Shown here: piece by piece, positions 55,830 to 64,000 of the stretch
How positions within the stretch are numbered: position 1 is the stretch's first letter
Layout of the letters: the number at the start of each line of letters is the position of its first letter
Assembly (NCBI RefSeq): GCF_002309535.1
Contig: NZ_CP023275.1
Coordinates: 744,001 to 808,000, forward strand
DNA from: Sulfurospirillum diekertiae
GTDB lineage: Bacteria; Campylobacterota; Campylobacteria; Campylobacterales; Sulfurospirillaceae
Direction of reading: 5' to 3'
DNA: 64,000 nt
Program-made: the position numbers and the translations under genes
Notes under the pieces: generated by a model
Told to the model about the DNA's origin: nothing
Seen by the model: only the letters and a program-made list of their open reading frames with translations
The model's database searches: none

Positions 55830-56243
55830 GTTCTTAAAACCTTTTGTTTTATTCCTCTTATAAACATGTATTTTATCATGCTCTTTATTAATTAATAGGA
55901 TTTATGGGTATTGACAATTTTATCTTATGTGCGATAAGGAGTGTATTAAAGAATCCAATTTTAAGTTGAGATCGCAAGATTAAACCTGTTGGTGAGATGC
56001 TTTAATACCCCTCAATGATAGCAATCACTACGAAAATTTAAATTTTATGAGCATGTTGCACTTATTCCATTAATGACACAAAAAAGCTTGAGATCAATGT
56101 ACCGTATAATCTTTAGTGTTTGAATTTTTGGAAGTAAATTTCACTATTTATACAATCCTTACATGTAAAATATTTTGAAATTATTAAAGAGGAATGTCTT
56201 TGAATTTGGTGATTAAAAAAGAGAATAGTGAGACTACATTCAT
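55830..56243. other. Intergenic region upstream of glnS
   Basis: AT-rich 414 bp with no convincing gene. The part next to glnS should hold its promoter. A palindrome core TTACATGTAA lies at 56159-56168, and a small TTATC...GATAA inverted repeat at about 55921-55937. The right part runs toward the small membrane-protein gene. Marks the start of the accessory region. Confidence 0.55.
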
Positions 56244-56336
56244 TTACTTTGCCTGTGAATGATATTTATAATTCATAATAGCCCAAGTGATTAAGATGAT
56301 ATTAGCGAGCACAATAATGCCAATGAAAATATTCAT
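56244..56336 (-). CDS. Predicted 30-residue single-pass membrane protein
   Basis: Small frame with AGGAG ten bases before its ATG. The product begins MNIFIGIIVLANIILITWAI, one hydrophobic helix, and ends with a positive tail (NYKYHSQAK), consistent with the N-terminus outside and tail in the cytoplasm. Size and layout are like CydX-type accessory subunits, but no family is recognised. It lies downstream of the truncated hydrolase on the same strand. Confidence 0.5.
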   Translation of the reverse strand: MNIFIGIIVLANIILITWAIMNYKYHSQAK

Positions 56337-56367
56337 GTTCGTCAATTCTCCTTTTAAAATTCTAGGA

Positions 56368-56390
56368 AAGGAAGGATGAAATCCTTCCTT
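56368..56390 (-). terminator. Perfect hairpin after the hydrolase fragment
   Basis: AAGGAAGGAT (56368-56377) and ATCCTTCCTT (56381-56390) form a 10-bp perfect stem with a 3-nt loop, just after the minus-strand stop codon. The T run lies on the 5' side of the stem for that strand, so it may be a weak terminator or an mRNA-stabilising stem. Confidence 0.45.
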
Positions 56391-56399
56391 AAAAAACGG

Positions 56400-57023
56400 C
56401 TAACGTGCTGGAACGCGCGTTGAAAGTGCTAAGGGTTTAAACTCAGGCACAATACGACATTCATGGCTTGGATCCCATTTTGGGTCGAGTGCTTTACACT
56501 GCTTTTCAACATCATTTGGTGTTGGTTTTTTACCAGTATCAACCCATGAAAGAAGTGCATTCATAGCAGCCACATATTGAGCATCACTCAGGTAACTGTG
56601 TTCTTTGTCATTGGTGTAGAGTTGAACCATATTCCCTGCATGTCCCGCTTTTGCAACCGTCTCTTCCCAAGTATTTGCAAGTTCCACAAAAGCGATAGGG
56701 TCATTCATACCGCGCATCGTTAAGATTGGAAGGGCAATGTTTTCTGTTGGATTTGTGTCTTTTCCAAAATCAACCACTGCGGTTGGGTCTGCTTTGTAAC
56801 GAAGGACTTTTGTGTTCAATGCTTCATCATTGCTTGAACCAATATATTTTACCGTGTCGTTGCTAAAGGGATTTCTGCCTTGTAAACGCGTAAAGACAAT
56901 ATCTTGGAAATGGTGTGTTGCCCAACTCATATGTCCTTGAATACTTTTTTCAGGAATTCTAATAACATTAACAATCGTTTTAAGATTCTCTTTCTGCTTT
57001 GCTGAGCGATTAACTTCTGGCAT
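56400..57023 (-). pseudogene. C-terminal fragment of a secreted alpha/beta hydrolase
   Basis: The 207-residue frame looks like the last part of an esterase of roughly 500 residues (tannase/feruloyl-esterase or oligopeptidase type). It keeps the acid and histidine of the triad (LTMRGMNDPIAFVELAN and DKEHSYLSDAQYVAAMNALLSWVDTGKKPTP) but the nucleophile GxSxG region and any signal peptide are absent. The frame upstream of the ATG runs into sequence that is antisense to a chemoreceptor fragment, so the gene was cut near 57030. It might still be expressed but is unlikely to be active. Confidence 0.7.
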
Positions 57024-57035
57024 ATTAAGTCCTAA

Positions 57036-57611
57036 ACATTTAAAGAACTGAGAAGAGATTGGTATGATCCAAGATCAAGACCATGGTACAGTAGTGGAAT
57101 CAGCGCTGATCAACCTCTTATTGCTGATCCATTTGTGGGATTCGCAAGCAACCAATTTACGATTGCCATTGCCTCTCCTGTAATAATGGTCGATGGCAAA
57201 AAACAAGGCGTCGTAGCGGCCTCTTTTTATGTCAATAAACTGTACCGTAAAATCAAAGCGATTCACGCTGAAGAGGGGTATGCTTATGTCATCGATGCTG
57301 CGGGTAAAATACTCTTACATCCAGACAAAACAATGCTCAATCTCTCTTTACCCGAACAGACAGCTGAACTGAAAACAATGTATGATTATATGGTGAAACA
57401 TAAAGAGGGTGTTTATGAAGACTCTCATGAACTAATGACCTTTAGTGAACTCTATAATGGTTGGTATATTGTTGTTTCTGTCTCAAAAGGAGATGCTTAT
57501 GCTTTTAGTAACACCATGCTGAAGCTCTTTATCGTTATGGAGACATTGATGATAGCCTTGACTGTCATGATTTTAATGAAAATGACTCAAAAGAGTCTGG
57601 AGGAGTTATGA
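57036..57611 (+). pseudogene. Chemoreceptor fragment: C-terminal half of a dCache domain plus one membrane helix
   Basis: The open frame begins after a TAA at 57033 and has no start codon before DWYDPRSRPWYSSG, a canonical dCache motif. It continues with IASPVIMVDGKKQGVVAASFYV and a second membrane helix (NTMLKLFIVMETLMIALTVMIL), then stops at KSLEEL without HAMP or signalling domain. Both ends of a receptor of about 650 residues are therefore lost. The right end overlaps the ATG of the next gene (ATGA), so the cut joined it exactly to that gene. The first in-frame ATG downstream of the opening is at 57135 or later codons, none with a good ribosome site. Confidence 0.75.
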
Positions 57612-58267
57612 AACGGTTTATCATATTCTTTGTATTTTGCTTGAGTGTCGTGCAATGCTTTGCTTCACCAACATCTCTTTCACAAAATATATATGAAGAA
57701 GCAATGAAAATTTTTGAGACAATGCATGAAACGCATTATGATCACCATAGCCGCATTGATGAAAAGCAAGGGTATTACAGTTTGGATTGTTCTAGTTTTG
57801 TTTGTTATATTCTTCAAAAAAATGCACCTATGTCTTTGAGCGTACTTCCCGTCGATAAACACCATACTCATGCACGTGCTCAAAATTTTTATGATTATTT
57901 TAAAAGTTTACAAAACGTCTCTTCTCAAAAAGAGTGGATGCCAATCTTGCGTATTAAAGATCTTGAAGAAGGAGATATTATCGCATGGAAATATGATCCT
58001 TCTTTACAAAAAAAAGATACGGGACATGTGGTGATTGTGCAGCAAAAACCTCTCTTAGAAGAGGGGAATCTTTACCGAATACGCGTTATAGACTCCTCCA
58101 AAGGAAAACATGCCAATGACACTAGAGCCAAAGAAAACGATGGCATTGGCAGCGGTGATATGTGGTTTCGAGTCGATGAACGCGACTATCCTATAGGACT
58201 ATATTGGTCAAGCAAAGAGAAAAAAGAGAGTCAACACCCCATTGCTATGGGACGAGCCTTAAAATAG
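57608..58267 (+). CDS. Secreted NlpC/P60-like (papain fold) hydrolase
   Basis: Predicted periplasmic cysteine hydrolase. The 219 residues: signal peptide (1-19, ending VVQCFAS), YSLDCSSFVCYIL with likely nucleophile C61, and DTGHVVIVQQ with likely H140, the layout of NlpC/P60 and related amidases or endopeptidases acting on wall peptides. No binding domain. GGAGG lies five bases before the ATG, which overlaps the stop of the receptor fragment. Substrate unknown. Confidence 0.75.
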   Translation: MKRFIIFFVFCLSVVQCFASPTSLSQNIYEEAMKIFETMHETHYDHHSRIDEKQGYYSLDCSSFVCYILQKNAPMSLSVLPVDKHHTHARAQNFYDYFKSLQNVSSQKEWMPILRIKDLEEGDIIAWKYDPSLQKKDTGHVVIVQQKPLLEEGNLYRIRVIDSSKGKHANDTRAKENDGIGSGDMWFRVDERDYPIGLYWSSKEKKESQHPIAMGRALK

Positions 58268-58394
58268 ATACAATACAATTTTATTGTGTAAAAAGTTTTG
58301 CTATATTTACTGAATGCGCATTTATCAGTTTTTTTCTCAACATCCACACCAATGCATACTTTTTAATCTTAATTTGTAACTAAAACATAATTTC

Positions 58395-58417
58395 TTTTGG
58401 GTACGATTATCCCAAAA
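58395..58417 (+). promoter_or_regulatory. Short inverted repeat upstream of tpsA
   Basis: TTTTGGG (58395-58401) and CCCAAAA (58411-58417), 7-bp arms and a 9-nt spacer, ending 17 bp before the tpsA start. Could be an operator or an mRNA hairpin. Confidence 0.3.
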
Positions 58418-58434
58418 AAATATGTGGAAAAAAT

Positions 58435-61400
58435 ATGTACACTTTTTATTGGCAACAATGTGACTATGGTTCGCGCTTCCATATCTTAAAAGGTGGCAAG
58501 ATAAGTTTAATCGTATCCGCCTTTATCGCAACGACAACCTTGCTTCAAGCCTCTCCAATCGGTGGTGTTGTAACGGCAGGAAGTGCAACTATAGCTGAGA
58601 GTGGCGCAGTGACGACCATTACCCAATCCACTCAAAAAGCTGCTATTAACTGGAATAACTTCTCTATTGCACCATCAGAAACTGTCAACTTTAATCAACC
58701 CAATGTCTCTTCCATTACATTAAATAGAGTAGTCGGTAATGAAAAAAGTATTATTGATGGAGCATTAACTGCCAATGGAGAAGTTTTTATCTTAAACTCC
58801 AATGGGGTTTTATTCTCTAAAAATGCGAGTATCAATACCGCAGGACTTGTAGCCACAACGATGAATCTTAGTGATATGGATTTTATGAATGGTAATTATC
58901 AGTTTAAAGGCAACAGTAGTGATTCGGTTATTAATCAAGGAACTATACATGTCTTTGATAAAGGTTATGTTGCCTTATTGGGTAAAGAAGTCAGAAACGA
59001 AGGGATTATCAGAGCTACACTTGGGAAAGTTGAGCTCGTCGGTGCAAAAGAAGTTACGTTAAACCTTAACGGAAACTCTCTGGTAAGTCTTACGGTCAAT
59101 AAAGGTCTTTTAGATGCGCTTGTTGAAAATAAAGGTGCTATTTATGCTGATGGTGGCGAAGTTTATTTAACGACTGCTGCTGTTAATGAATTACTTAAAG
59201 GGGTGGTGAATAACACAGGGCTTATCGAAGCAAACTCCATTGATGATATCACAGGTAAAGTTGAACTGTTTGCTCATGGTGGTGAAGCAAAAGTGAGTGG
59301 AAAAATAAAAGCTGAAGGTGGATTTGTTGAAACCAGTGGTGATAAGGTGAGTATCGCTGATAGCTTCAGAGTAACTGCCGATACATGGCTTATAGACCCA
59401 ACAGACTTTACGGTAGCCGCAAGTGGTGGGGATACTACAGGAGCTGCAATCGCTGTAAACTTAGCCACGGCTAATGTAGAGATATTCAGTAGTACGGGAT
59501 CGACTGCTGGTAGTGGAAATATTTATGTCAATGATGCAATTAGTTGGAATTCAACTAAAAAACTAACGTTAACTGCTCAAAATGACATCTTCATCAATCA
59601 AGCTATCACCGCAACACAAGGACAATTAGCACTTTATTATGGACAAGGAGCCATTGCTTCTGGAAATAGCTCAAATTACCACATCAATACCCAAATCAAT
59701 TTAAGCTCAGGAGATAATTTTCTTACAAAATTGGGAAATGATGGGGGTGAAATAACTTGGAGTGTCATAAATGACATTACTGCACTCCAAGGCATCTCTC
59801 TTTCAGGTCATTATGCTTTAGGAAGTAATATAGATGCTTCTTCTACAGCATCTTGGAATAGTGGGGCTGGGTTTGTGCCGATTGGAAATTCATATCCATC
59901 CTTTTCAGGAAGTTTCGATGGGCTTGGGCATACGATTGATGCTTTAACTATCAATTTGCCAGGGACTGATTTTGTTGGATTATTTGGCTACATAGATGGC
60001 GCATCGGTGATTAAAAATATTGGTCTTACCAATGTCAATATCACTGGAAAATCTTATAGTGGTGGATTAGTTGGATTTAGCTATGGAACAATCACTAACG
60101 CTTATGCTACTGGAAATGTGAATGGAACGGATCATCTCGGTGGACTTATAGGAATGAATAGAATGGGGGCTATTACCAACGTTTACGCTACTGGAAATGT
60201 AAATGGAACGGATCATCTCGGTGGGCTTATAGGAACGAATGATAGTGGAAGTATCACAAATGCGTATGCTACCGGGAATGTGAGTGGAACGGATTATCTT
60301 GGTGGACTTGTGGGAACGAATGATGGTGGAACTATTACCAACGCGTATGCTACTGGGAATGTGAGTGGTGCTAATTATCTCGGTGGCCTTGTAGGTGCCA
60401 ATAATAATTTTGTCATGATGATGTTTACACGTTCTGGAACGATTACCAATACTTATGCCACCGGAAATATGATTGGAATAGGTACTAATATAGGTGGGAT
60501 TGTTGGACAAAACAATGGAATTATCACTGCTAGCTTTTGGAACACTGACAAAAGTGGCAGTACAGGCATAGGAAGTGGGGATACGAGTGGTGCCATTGGA
60601 AAAACAACCGCAGAACTTCAACAATTTAGCACCTTTGATAATGCAGGTTGGGATATTGGTGTAGGCACAAGCATAAACCCATCTTTAAGCATGGATAGCG
60701 CCGCACATACTTGGACGATGGTATCTGCTCTTCACTACACACTTTCAGATATAAGCAATATCTACAAAGGAACCGCTTACAGCTTAAGTGATTTATGGAG
60801 TGCAAGTTCACTCTTTGGTGCAAGCTATAGTTCATGGATAGTTGGGATGGATTATACGTTTTTAGATAATAGCGGCAATGTTGTTACTAGCTATACCAAT
60901 GCAGGAACCTATAGCAATCTTCACATTGATATCCTACGAAACGGCTACACGGAGGCCACGAGTGGAAATACCATAGGAAGCCTAACCATCATTAAAGCCC
61001 CACTTACCATAACTGCCAATAATGCCTCAAAAACTAAAGATGGCATAGCCTACAGTGGTGGAAATGGTGTGAGTTACAGCGGTTTTGTAAACCATGAAAC
61101 CGCTGCTGTTTTAGGAGGTGCTCTTAGTTATGGTGGCACCGCTCAAGGGGCTACCACGGAAGGAACTTATGTTATTAAACCTATGAGGCTTAGCAGTGGT
61201 AACTATACGTTAAATTATGTAGATGGTGTTCTAATGATCACGTTAGCACCCACGGTTTCAACTTCTCGTGAACCCAACATCGCTCATATCGAAAATGGGG
61301 TAGCCGTTCGCTCTCCTTTCTTTGCCGAAACAATACAAACTTTGGAAACACCATCCAATACGACACCACCATTAGAATGGGTTGGATTAGAAGTATTGCA

Positions 61401-61533
61401 AGGGGTGCTTCATACAGCAAGCTCAGGTGATACCCGTGTACCATTATGGTCAAACTCACTCATACAATTGGTGAACGGTGGCGTGCATTTGCCAGAAGGC
61501 TTAGATCAACAATTTTTTATGGTACAAAGATAA
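58435..61533 (+). CDS. Two-partner secretion exoprotein (TpsA) with GLUG repeats
   Basis: Large secreted surface protein. The 1032 residues: a long signal peptide (about 1-40, ending LLQASP, with a positive KGGK stretch), a haemagglutinin-type TPS secretion domain (about 42-300) with NWNNFSIAPSETVNFNQP, LNRVVGNEKS and ILNSNGVLFSKNASI, a beta-helical body, GLUG repeats (about 543-700), an MBG-type beta domain (about 852-936) and a short tail. No toxin or cysteine-protease domain is visible, so adhesion or biofilm roles are more likely than killing. tpsB follows 12 bp later. Confidence 0.9.
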   Translation: MYTFYWQQCDYGSRFHILKGGKISLIVSAFIATTTLLQASPIGGVVTAGSATIAESGAVTTITQSTQKAAINWNNFSIAPSETVNFNQPNVSSITLNRVVGNEKSIIDGALTANGEVFILNSNGVLFSKNASINTAGLVATTMNLSDMDFMNGNYQFKGNSSDSVINQGTIHVFDKGYVALLGKEVRNEGIIRATLGKVELVGAKEVTLNLNGNSLVSLTVNKGLLDALVENKGAIYADGGEVYLTTAAVNELLKGVVNNTGLIEANSIDDITGKVELFAHGGEAKVSGKIKAEGGFVETSGDKVSIADSFRVTADTWLIDPTDFTVAASGGDTTGAAIAVNLATANVEIFSSTGSTAGSGNIYVNDAISWNSTKKLTLTAQNDIFINQAITATQGQLALYYGQGAIASGNSSNYHINTQINLSSGDNFLTKLGNDGGEITWSVINDITALQGISLSGHYALGSNIDASSTASWNSGAGFVPIGNSYPSFSGSFDGLGHTIDALTINLPGTDFVGLFGYIDGASVIKNIGLTNVNITGKSYSGGLVGFSYGTITNAYATGNVNGTDHLGGLIGMNRMGAITNVYATGNVNGTDHLGGLIGTNDSGSITNAYATGNVSGTDYLGGLVGTNDGGTITNAYATGNVSGANYLGGLVGANNNFVMMMFTRSGTITNTYATGNMIGIGTNIGGIVGQNNGIITASFWNTDKSGSTGIGSGDTSGAIGKTTAELQQFSTFDNAGWDIGVGTSINPSLSMDSAAHTWTMVSALHYTLSDISNIYKGTAYSLSDLWSASSLFGASYSSWIVGMDYTFLDNSGNVVTSYTNAGTYSNLHIDILRNGYTEATSGNTIGSLTIIKAPLTITANNASKTKDGIAYSGGNGVSYSGFVNHETAAVLGGALSYGGTAQGATTEGTYVIKPMRLSSGNYTLNYVDGVLMITLAPTVSTSREPNIAHIENGVAVRSPFFAETIQTLETPSNTTPPLEWVGLEVLQGVLHTASSGDTRVPLWSNSLIQLVNGGVHLPEGLDQQFFMVQR
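60061..60510 (+). repeat. GLUG tandem repeats within tpsA
   Basis: About six units of roughly 75-100 bp, each encoding GG(L/I)(V/I)G....G.ITN.YATGN(V/M).G. Neighbouring units share long nucleotide stretches, especially the part coding YATGNV-GTD, so copy number may vary by recombination. Confidence 0.85.
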
Positions 61534-61545
61534 GAGGAATAGCCT

Positions 61546-63228
61546 ATGAAAATATTCAAACTAAAACGTATTATCACCCTATCGCTCACAGCAAGTTCAC
61601 TGCTCTTTGGTACACCACCTACAATCGGTGATGTTGAACGCCAAGCTCAACCGCCCAAAGAAGTTCAAGAGAGTCCAAACACTCTTATTCCAACACTTCC
61701 CAGCGACCCCTTGAAAGAGCCAATGGTCGAAGAGAATGGAAAACTCATTGAAGTAAAAACTTTTACGATCACGGGAGCTTTACATGTAAAGCAAGAATTT
61801 CTCCAAGAACGATTAAAACCCTATGAAAATCAAAGCCATAGCTTTGCAGAACTTCAAAAGATTACTTCTTTGATTACGAAAATATACCGTGAAGAAGGTT
61901 ACTTCGTGGCACGAGCCTATATTCCTAAACAAAATATGAAAGAGGGTATTTTAGAGATTGCTGTGGTTGAAGGTACATATGGCGTTTTCCATCTTAACAA
62001 TAGCTCTTTAGTGTCTGATAAACATGTACAAGCCATGTTAAATGCTGTTAAAGATGAAAATGTTATCTCCGTTAATACCTTAGAGCGAGCCATGCTCATC
62101 ATCAATGATACCCCCGGTGTAAAAGTCACAGGAGCTGATGTTAAGCCAGGTGCTGCAGTTGGGACATCCGACTTTGATATGACCACCGAAGCCACGAATC
62201 CCTATAGTGCTTATATTGTAGGGGATAACTATGGCAGTAAATACACAGGGCGTTATAGAACCAATGTAGGCGTAAGTGCGAACTCTCCTTTGGGATACGG
62301 CGATAAACTAGGTATGAACGGTGTAATGTCCACGACTTCCGATCTGAAAAATGGAAAGATCTACTATAACTTCCCCTTGATGGCAAATGGTCTTAGGGGT
62401 GAACTCACTGCTTCTCGTACAACCTATTCCTTAGCCGAAGAGTATGCCGCCTTAGATGCCTTGGGTCATTCCACCACACTGGAAGCCTCTTTGATCTACC
62501 CACTCATCAAAACACGTCTTGAAACTTTAGATGTCACCTTAGGGTATGCGCATAAAAATATGAAAGATGAAGTGCGAAGTACCGGTACTGTGACCCCAAA
62601 AGAGTCTGATGCGGCTAATCTTACCTTTGCCTATATGCGTAATTGCCTTCTCTTTGGCTTGAACAGTACTGCCAATGCCAGTATTACACTCACGAAAGGT
62701 AACCTTAGCTTTCATGATGCCGATGCACTGATCCAAGACCTTACAGGGGCTCAAACCAATGGAGATTACACTAAAGTGAGTGGTTCACTGGAAAAGTCCA
62801 TTCAATTAAACCCAGAGTATGCCCTTACCACAAGCCTTCGATTCCAAAAAGCGCTAAATAGTAAAAACCTTGATGGCAGTGAAGACTTCTCACTAGGAGG
62901 AGCTTATGGGGTCAGAGCTTTCCCTGATGGTGAACACAGTGCTGAAAATGGCTATCTCCTAGGAGCAGAACTCTTCTATACCCTTCCTCGCGTTGAAGGT
63001 ATCAATCATAAAGTCAGTCTCTTTGCCGATACCGGCTATGCCAAAATGGAAAATGCTATCAGTGGGAGTGAAGGAAGACAGCTCAGTGACATAGGTTTAG
63101 GTTATCAAGCTTCCTTCAAACAGTTTTTTACCAAAGCCCAAATTGCCAGAGTCATAGGTGGAGAAAAGGTAGAGAGCGAGTCTGAACACTCTACAAAACT
63201 ACTACTTCAAATCGGGTATGTGTATTAA
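61546..63228 (+). CDS. Two-partner secretion outer-membrane transporter (TpsB, ShlB/FhaC family)
   Basis: Pore that exports the TpsA next to it. The 560 residues: signal peptide (1-24, ending LLFGTP), a Pro-rich linker, POTRA domains (about 60-140 and 142-200) with LTSL-like interfaces and YREEGYFVARAYIP, and a 16-strand beta barrel ending in the terminal aromatic LQIGYVY. The barrel has the conserved GAYGVRAFPDGEHSAENG motif in loop 6. AGAGGAATAGCC gives a good ribosome site. A palindrome copy encodes ALHVK at the POTRA start. Confidence 0.92.
   Translation: MKIFKLKRIITLSLTASSLLFGTPPTIGDVERQAQPPKEVQESPNTLIPTLPSDPLKEPMVEENGKLIEVKTFTITGALHVKQEFLQERLKPYENQSHSFAELQKITSLITKIYREEGYFVARAYIPKQNMKEGILEIAVVEGTYGVFHLNNSSLVSDKHVQAMLNAVKDENVISVNTLERAMLIINDTPGVKVTGADVKPGAAVGTSDFDMTTEATNPYSAYIVGDNYGSKYTGRYRTNVGVSANSPLGYGDKLGMNGVMSTTSDLKNGKIYYNFPLMANGLRGELTASRTTYSLAEEYAALDALGHSTTLEASLIYPLIKTRLETLDVTLGYAHKNMKDEVRSTGTVTPKESDAANLTFAYMRNCLLFGLNSTANASITLTKGNLSFHDADALIQDLTGAQTNGDYTKVSGSLEKSIQLNPEYALTTSLRFQKALNSKNLDGSEDFSLGGAYGVRAFPDGEHSAENGYLLGAELFYTLPRVEGINHKVSLFADTGYAKMENAISGSEGRQLSDIGLGYQASFKQFFTKAQIARVIGGEKVESESEHSTKLLLQIGYVY
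61779..61790. repeat. Dispersed palindrome TTTACATGTAAA
   Basis: Perfect copy inside tpsB (extended GCTTTACATGTAAAGC), read as Leu-His-Val-Lys. Confidence 0.9.
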
Positions 63229-63238
63229 TTAATATTCT

Positions 63239-63250
63239 TTTACATGTAAA
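63239..63250. repeat. Dispersed palindrome TTTACATGTAAA
   Basis: Perfect intergenic copy 10 bp after the tpsB stop codon, not paired into a hairpin. Confidence 0.9.
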
Positions 63251-63418
63251 GATGTTTGTTTCAATACAAGGATTAATGCATGAATTGAACTTAGAATGTT
63301 TTATATCCTGACCCGCTTCAGGGAACACTTAAAATTTACAAGATTAACCATGAATAAAGGTCAGTAGATTTGTCTTTAACAGTTTTATTCCCGTAGGGAG
63401 ATGCTGACTGATAGTAAT

Positions 63419-64000
63419 TTACAAACTTTTGGCTATTAATAAAAATTCCTGTGCAATTTTTGATAAGCGTTTGTCTTTTTTATACGCTAACACAACGGTA
63501 CGTGAAAGCAAGGGTTCTTCTATACTAAAGAGCATAATTTTGTTTTCTTTATCTTCTTTAATAAATTGCGGCAATGTAAAACAAGCTCCAATGCCAGAAG
63601 CTACGATGGAATTGGCAATATCAAATGTTTCTGTTTCACAAAAAATATTTGGTTCAAAACCCGCTTTTTTAAAAATATTATCAAAAATAGGCCTGCTTCG
63701 TTGCGTGTCTTTTGGCAAGATAAATTTTTCATTTTTGAGTTCACTTAATGCAAGCGTGGGGTATCCCTTGACTCTTTTTTTGACTTTTTGAGCGAGAGGG
63801 TGCGTTATAGGCAAAGCAAGTAATGCTTGTTCTTCTTTGATCACTTTATAACTGAGCTCATCCGAATGTAGCGGTAAAATAAGTGTTGCGATATCTACAT
63901 CCCCATCCAAAAGCATTTTTTCTAAATTTAGAGTAGAAAAGACTTGGGAGACCCGAATATCTGCCTTGGGAAATTTTTTATAAAATTTAGACAAGGCATC
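63419..64000 (-). CDS. LysR-family transcriptional regulator, C-terminal part (start outside window)
   Basis: Only the effector-binding domain is in the window. It is open to the edge, so the helix-turn-helix and true start lie beyond 64000. The visible 194 codons match LysR substrate domains: KFPKADIRVSQ, LLDGDVDIATLI, LALPITHPLA, the SIVASGIGACFTLP ligand loop and RTVVLAYKKDKRLS. Ligand and target genes are unknown; the tpsAB pair ends 190 bp away on the other strand, converging, so it is not clearly its target. Confidence 0.88.
   Translation of the reverse strand, partial: DALSKFYKKFPKADIRVSQVFSTLNLEKMLLDGDVDIATLILPLHSDELSYKVIKEEQALLALPITHPLAQKVKKRVKGYPTLALSELKNEKFILPKDTQRSRPIFDNIFKKAGFEPNIFCETETFDIANSIVASGIGACFTLPQFIKEDKENKIMLFSIEEPLLSRTVVLAYKKDKRLSKIAQEFLLIAKSL

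Noticed and set aside
55911-55943. TTGACA promoter and a 12-nt match (CGATAAGGAGTG) between this gap and the kup-downstream gap at about 11903
   Set aside because: No proper -10 follows TTGACA at the right spacing, and a single 12-nt match without shared flanks may be chance.
56400-57611. Insertion-sequence remnant between the two truncated genes
   Set aside because: No transposase sequence, terminal inverted repeats or target duplication could be found at the junction.
60067-60835. Antisense frames under the GLUG repeats of tpsA
   Set aside because: Their repeats mirror the sense repeats, and neither start sites nor recognisable domains are present.

Overview
The window looks like chromosome of a Campylobacterota (Epsilonproteobacteria) bacterium, most likely Sulfurospirillum or a close relative. 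Gene content and order repeatedly match blocks I remember from Campylobacter jejuni: the flpA-trmB-ftsE-ftsX-M23-pyrH-rpoZ-spoT-tyrS-amiA block; adk/aspS and nadK-recN-cbrR-tatD-LysM transglycosylase-rlpA-kdsC-lptC-lptA-engB-PBP2; and metG-fbp-mobB and slt-yggT-gltX. Proteins such as FlgS, CbrR and FlpA are typical of this class. Genus assignment is inference; no rRNA is present.

Layout. 0-14 kb: 3' part of a chemoreceptor, a Ser-rich coiled-coil protein, dnaE, the flagellar kinase flgS, a class V aminotransferase, lrgAB, the potassium transporter kup, a possible small RNA, a secreted protein, a CAT-anticodon tRNA and rodA. 13.8-27 kb: one long, tightly overlapping operon linking envelope/division genes (flpA, ftsEX, an EnvC-like M23 protein, an AMIN-domain amidase) with trmB, pyrH, rpoZ, spoT and tyrS. 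27-31.9 kb: a CinA-like protein, adk, aspS, a membrane GGDEF protein and a YajG-like lipoprotein. 32-44 kb: a second long operon, nadK to mrdA, covering DNA repair, c-di-GMP signalling, peptidoglycan remodelling, KDO/LPS transport (kdsC, lptC, lptA) and PBP2, with hisB inside it. 44-55.8 kb: mostly minus-strand housekeeping genes (ybeY, metG, fbp, mobB, slt, yggT, gltX2, glnS). 55.8-64 kb: an accessory region with a 30-residue membrane protein, two truncated genes meeting head to head, a papain-like peptidase, a two-partner secretion pair (TpsA with GLUG repeats, TpsB) and a LysR regulator cut by the window end.

The most striking feature is a dispersed 12-bp palindrome, TTTACATGTAAA, found by eye in 19 perfect copies, with several near-copies. 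Fourteen perfect copies lie inside unrelated genes, where they force Leu-His-Val-(Lys/Asn) or Phe-Thr-Cys-Lys into non-homologous proteins. Near the left end, pairs of the core in inverted orientation build terminator-like hairpins. Its spacing and use recall uptake sequences or HIP1-type highly iterated palindromes; I know of no described function.

Other points to check are: a GluRS2 paralogue whose HIGH and KMSKS motifs are both lost, directly downstream of an intact GlnRS-YqeY fusion; an EnvC-like gene split at a perfect A-AAA-AAG slippery heptamer; and a degenerate LytM domain in the same operon as FtsEX and an amidase, suggesting the whole FtsEX-EnvC-amidase circuit is encoded at one locus. 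No rRNA, CRISPR array, insertion sequence or prophage was seen.
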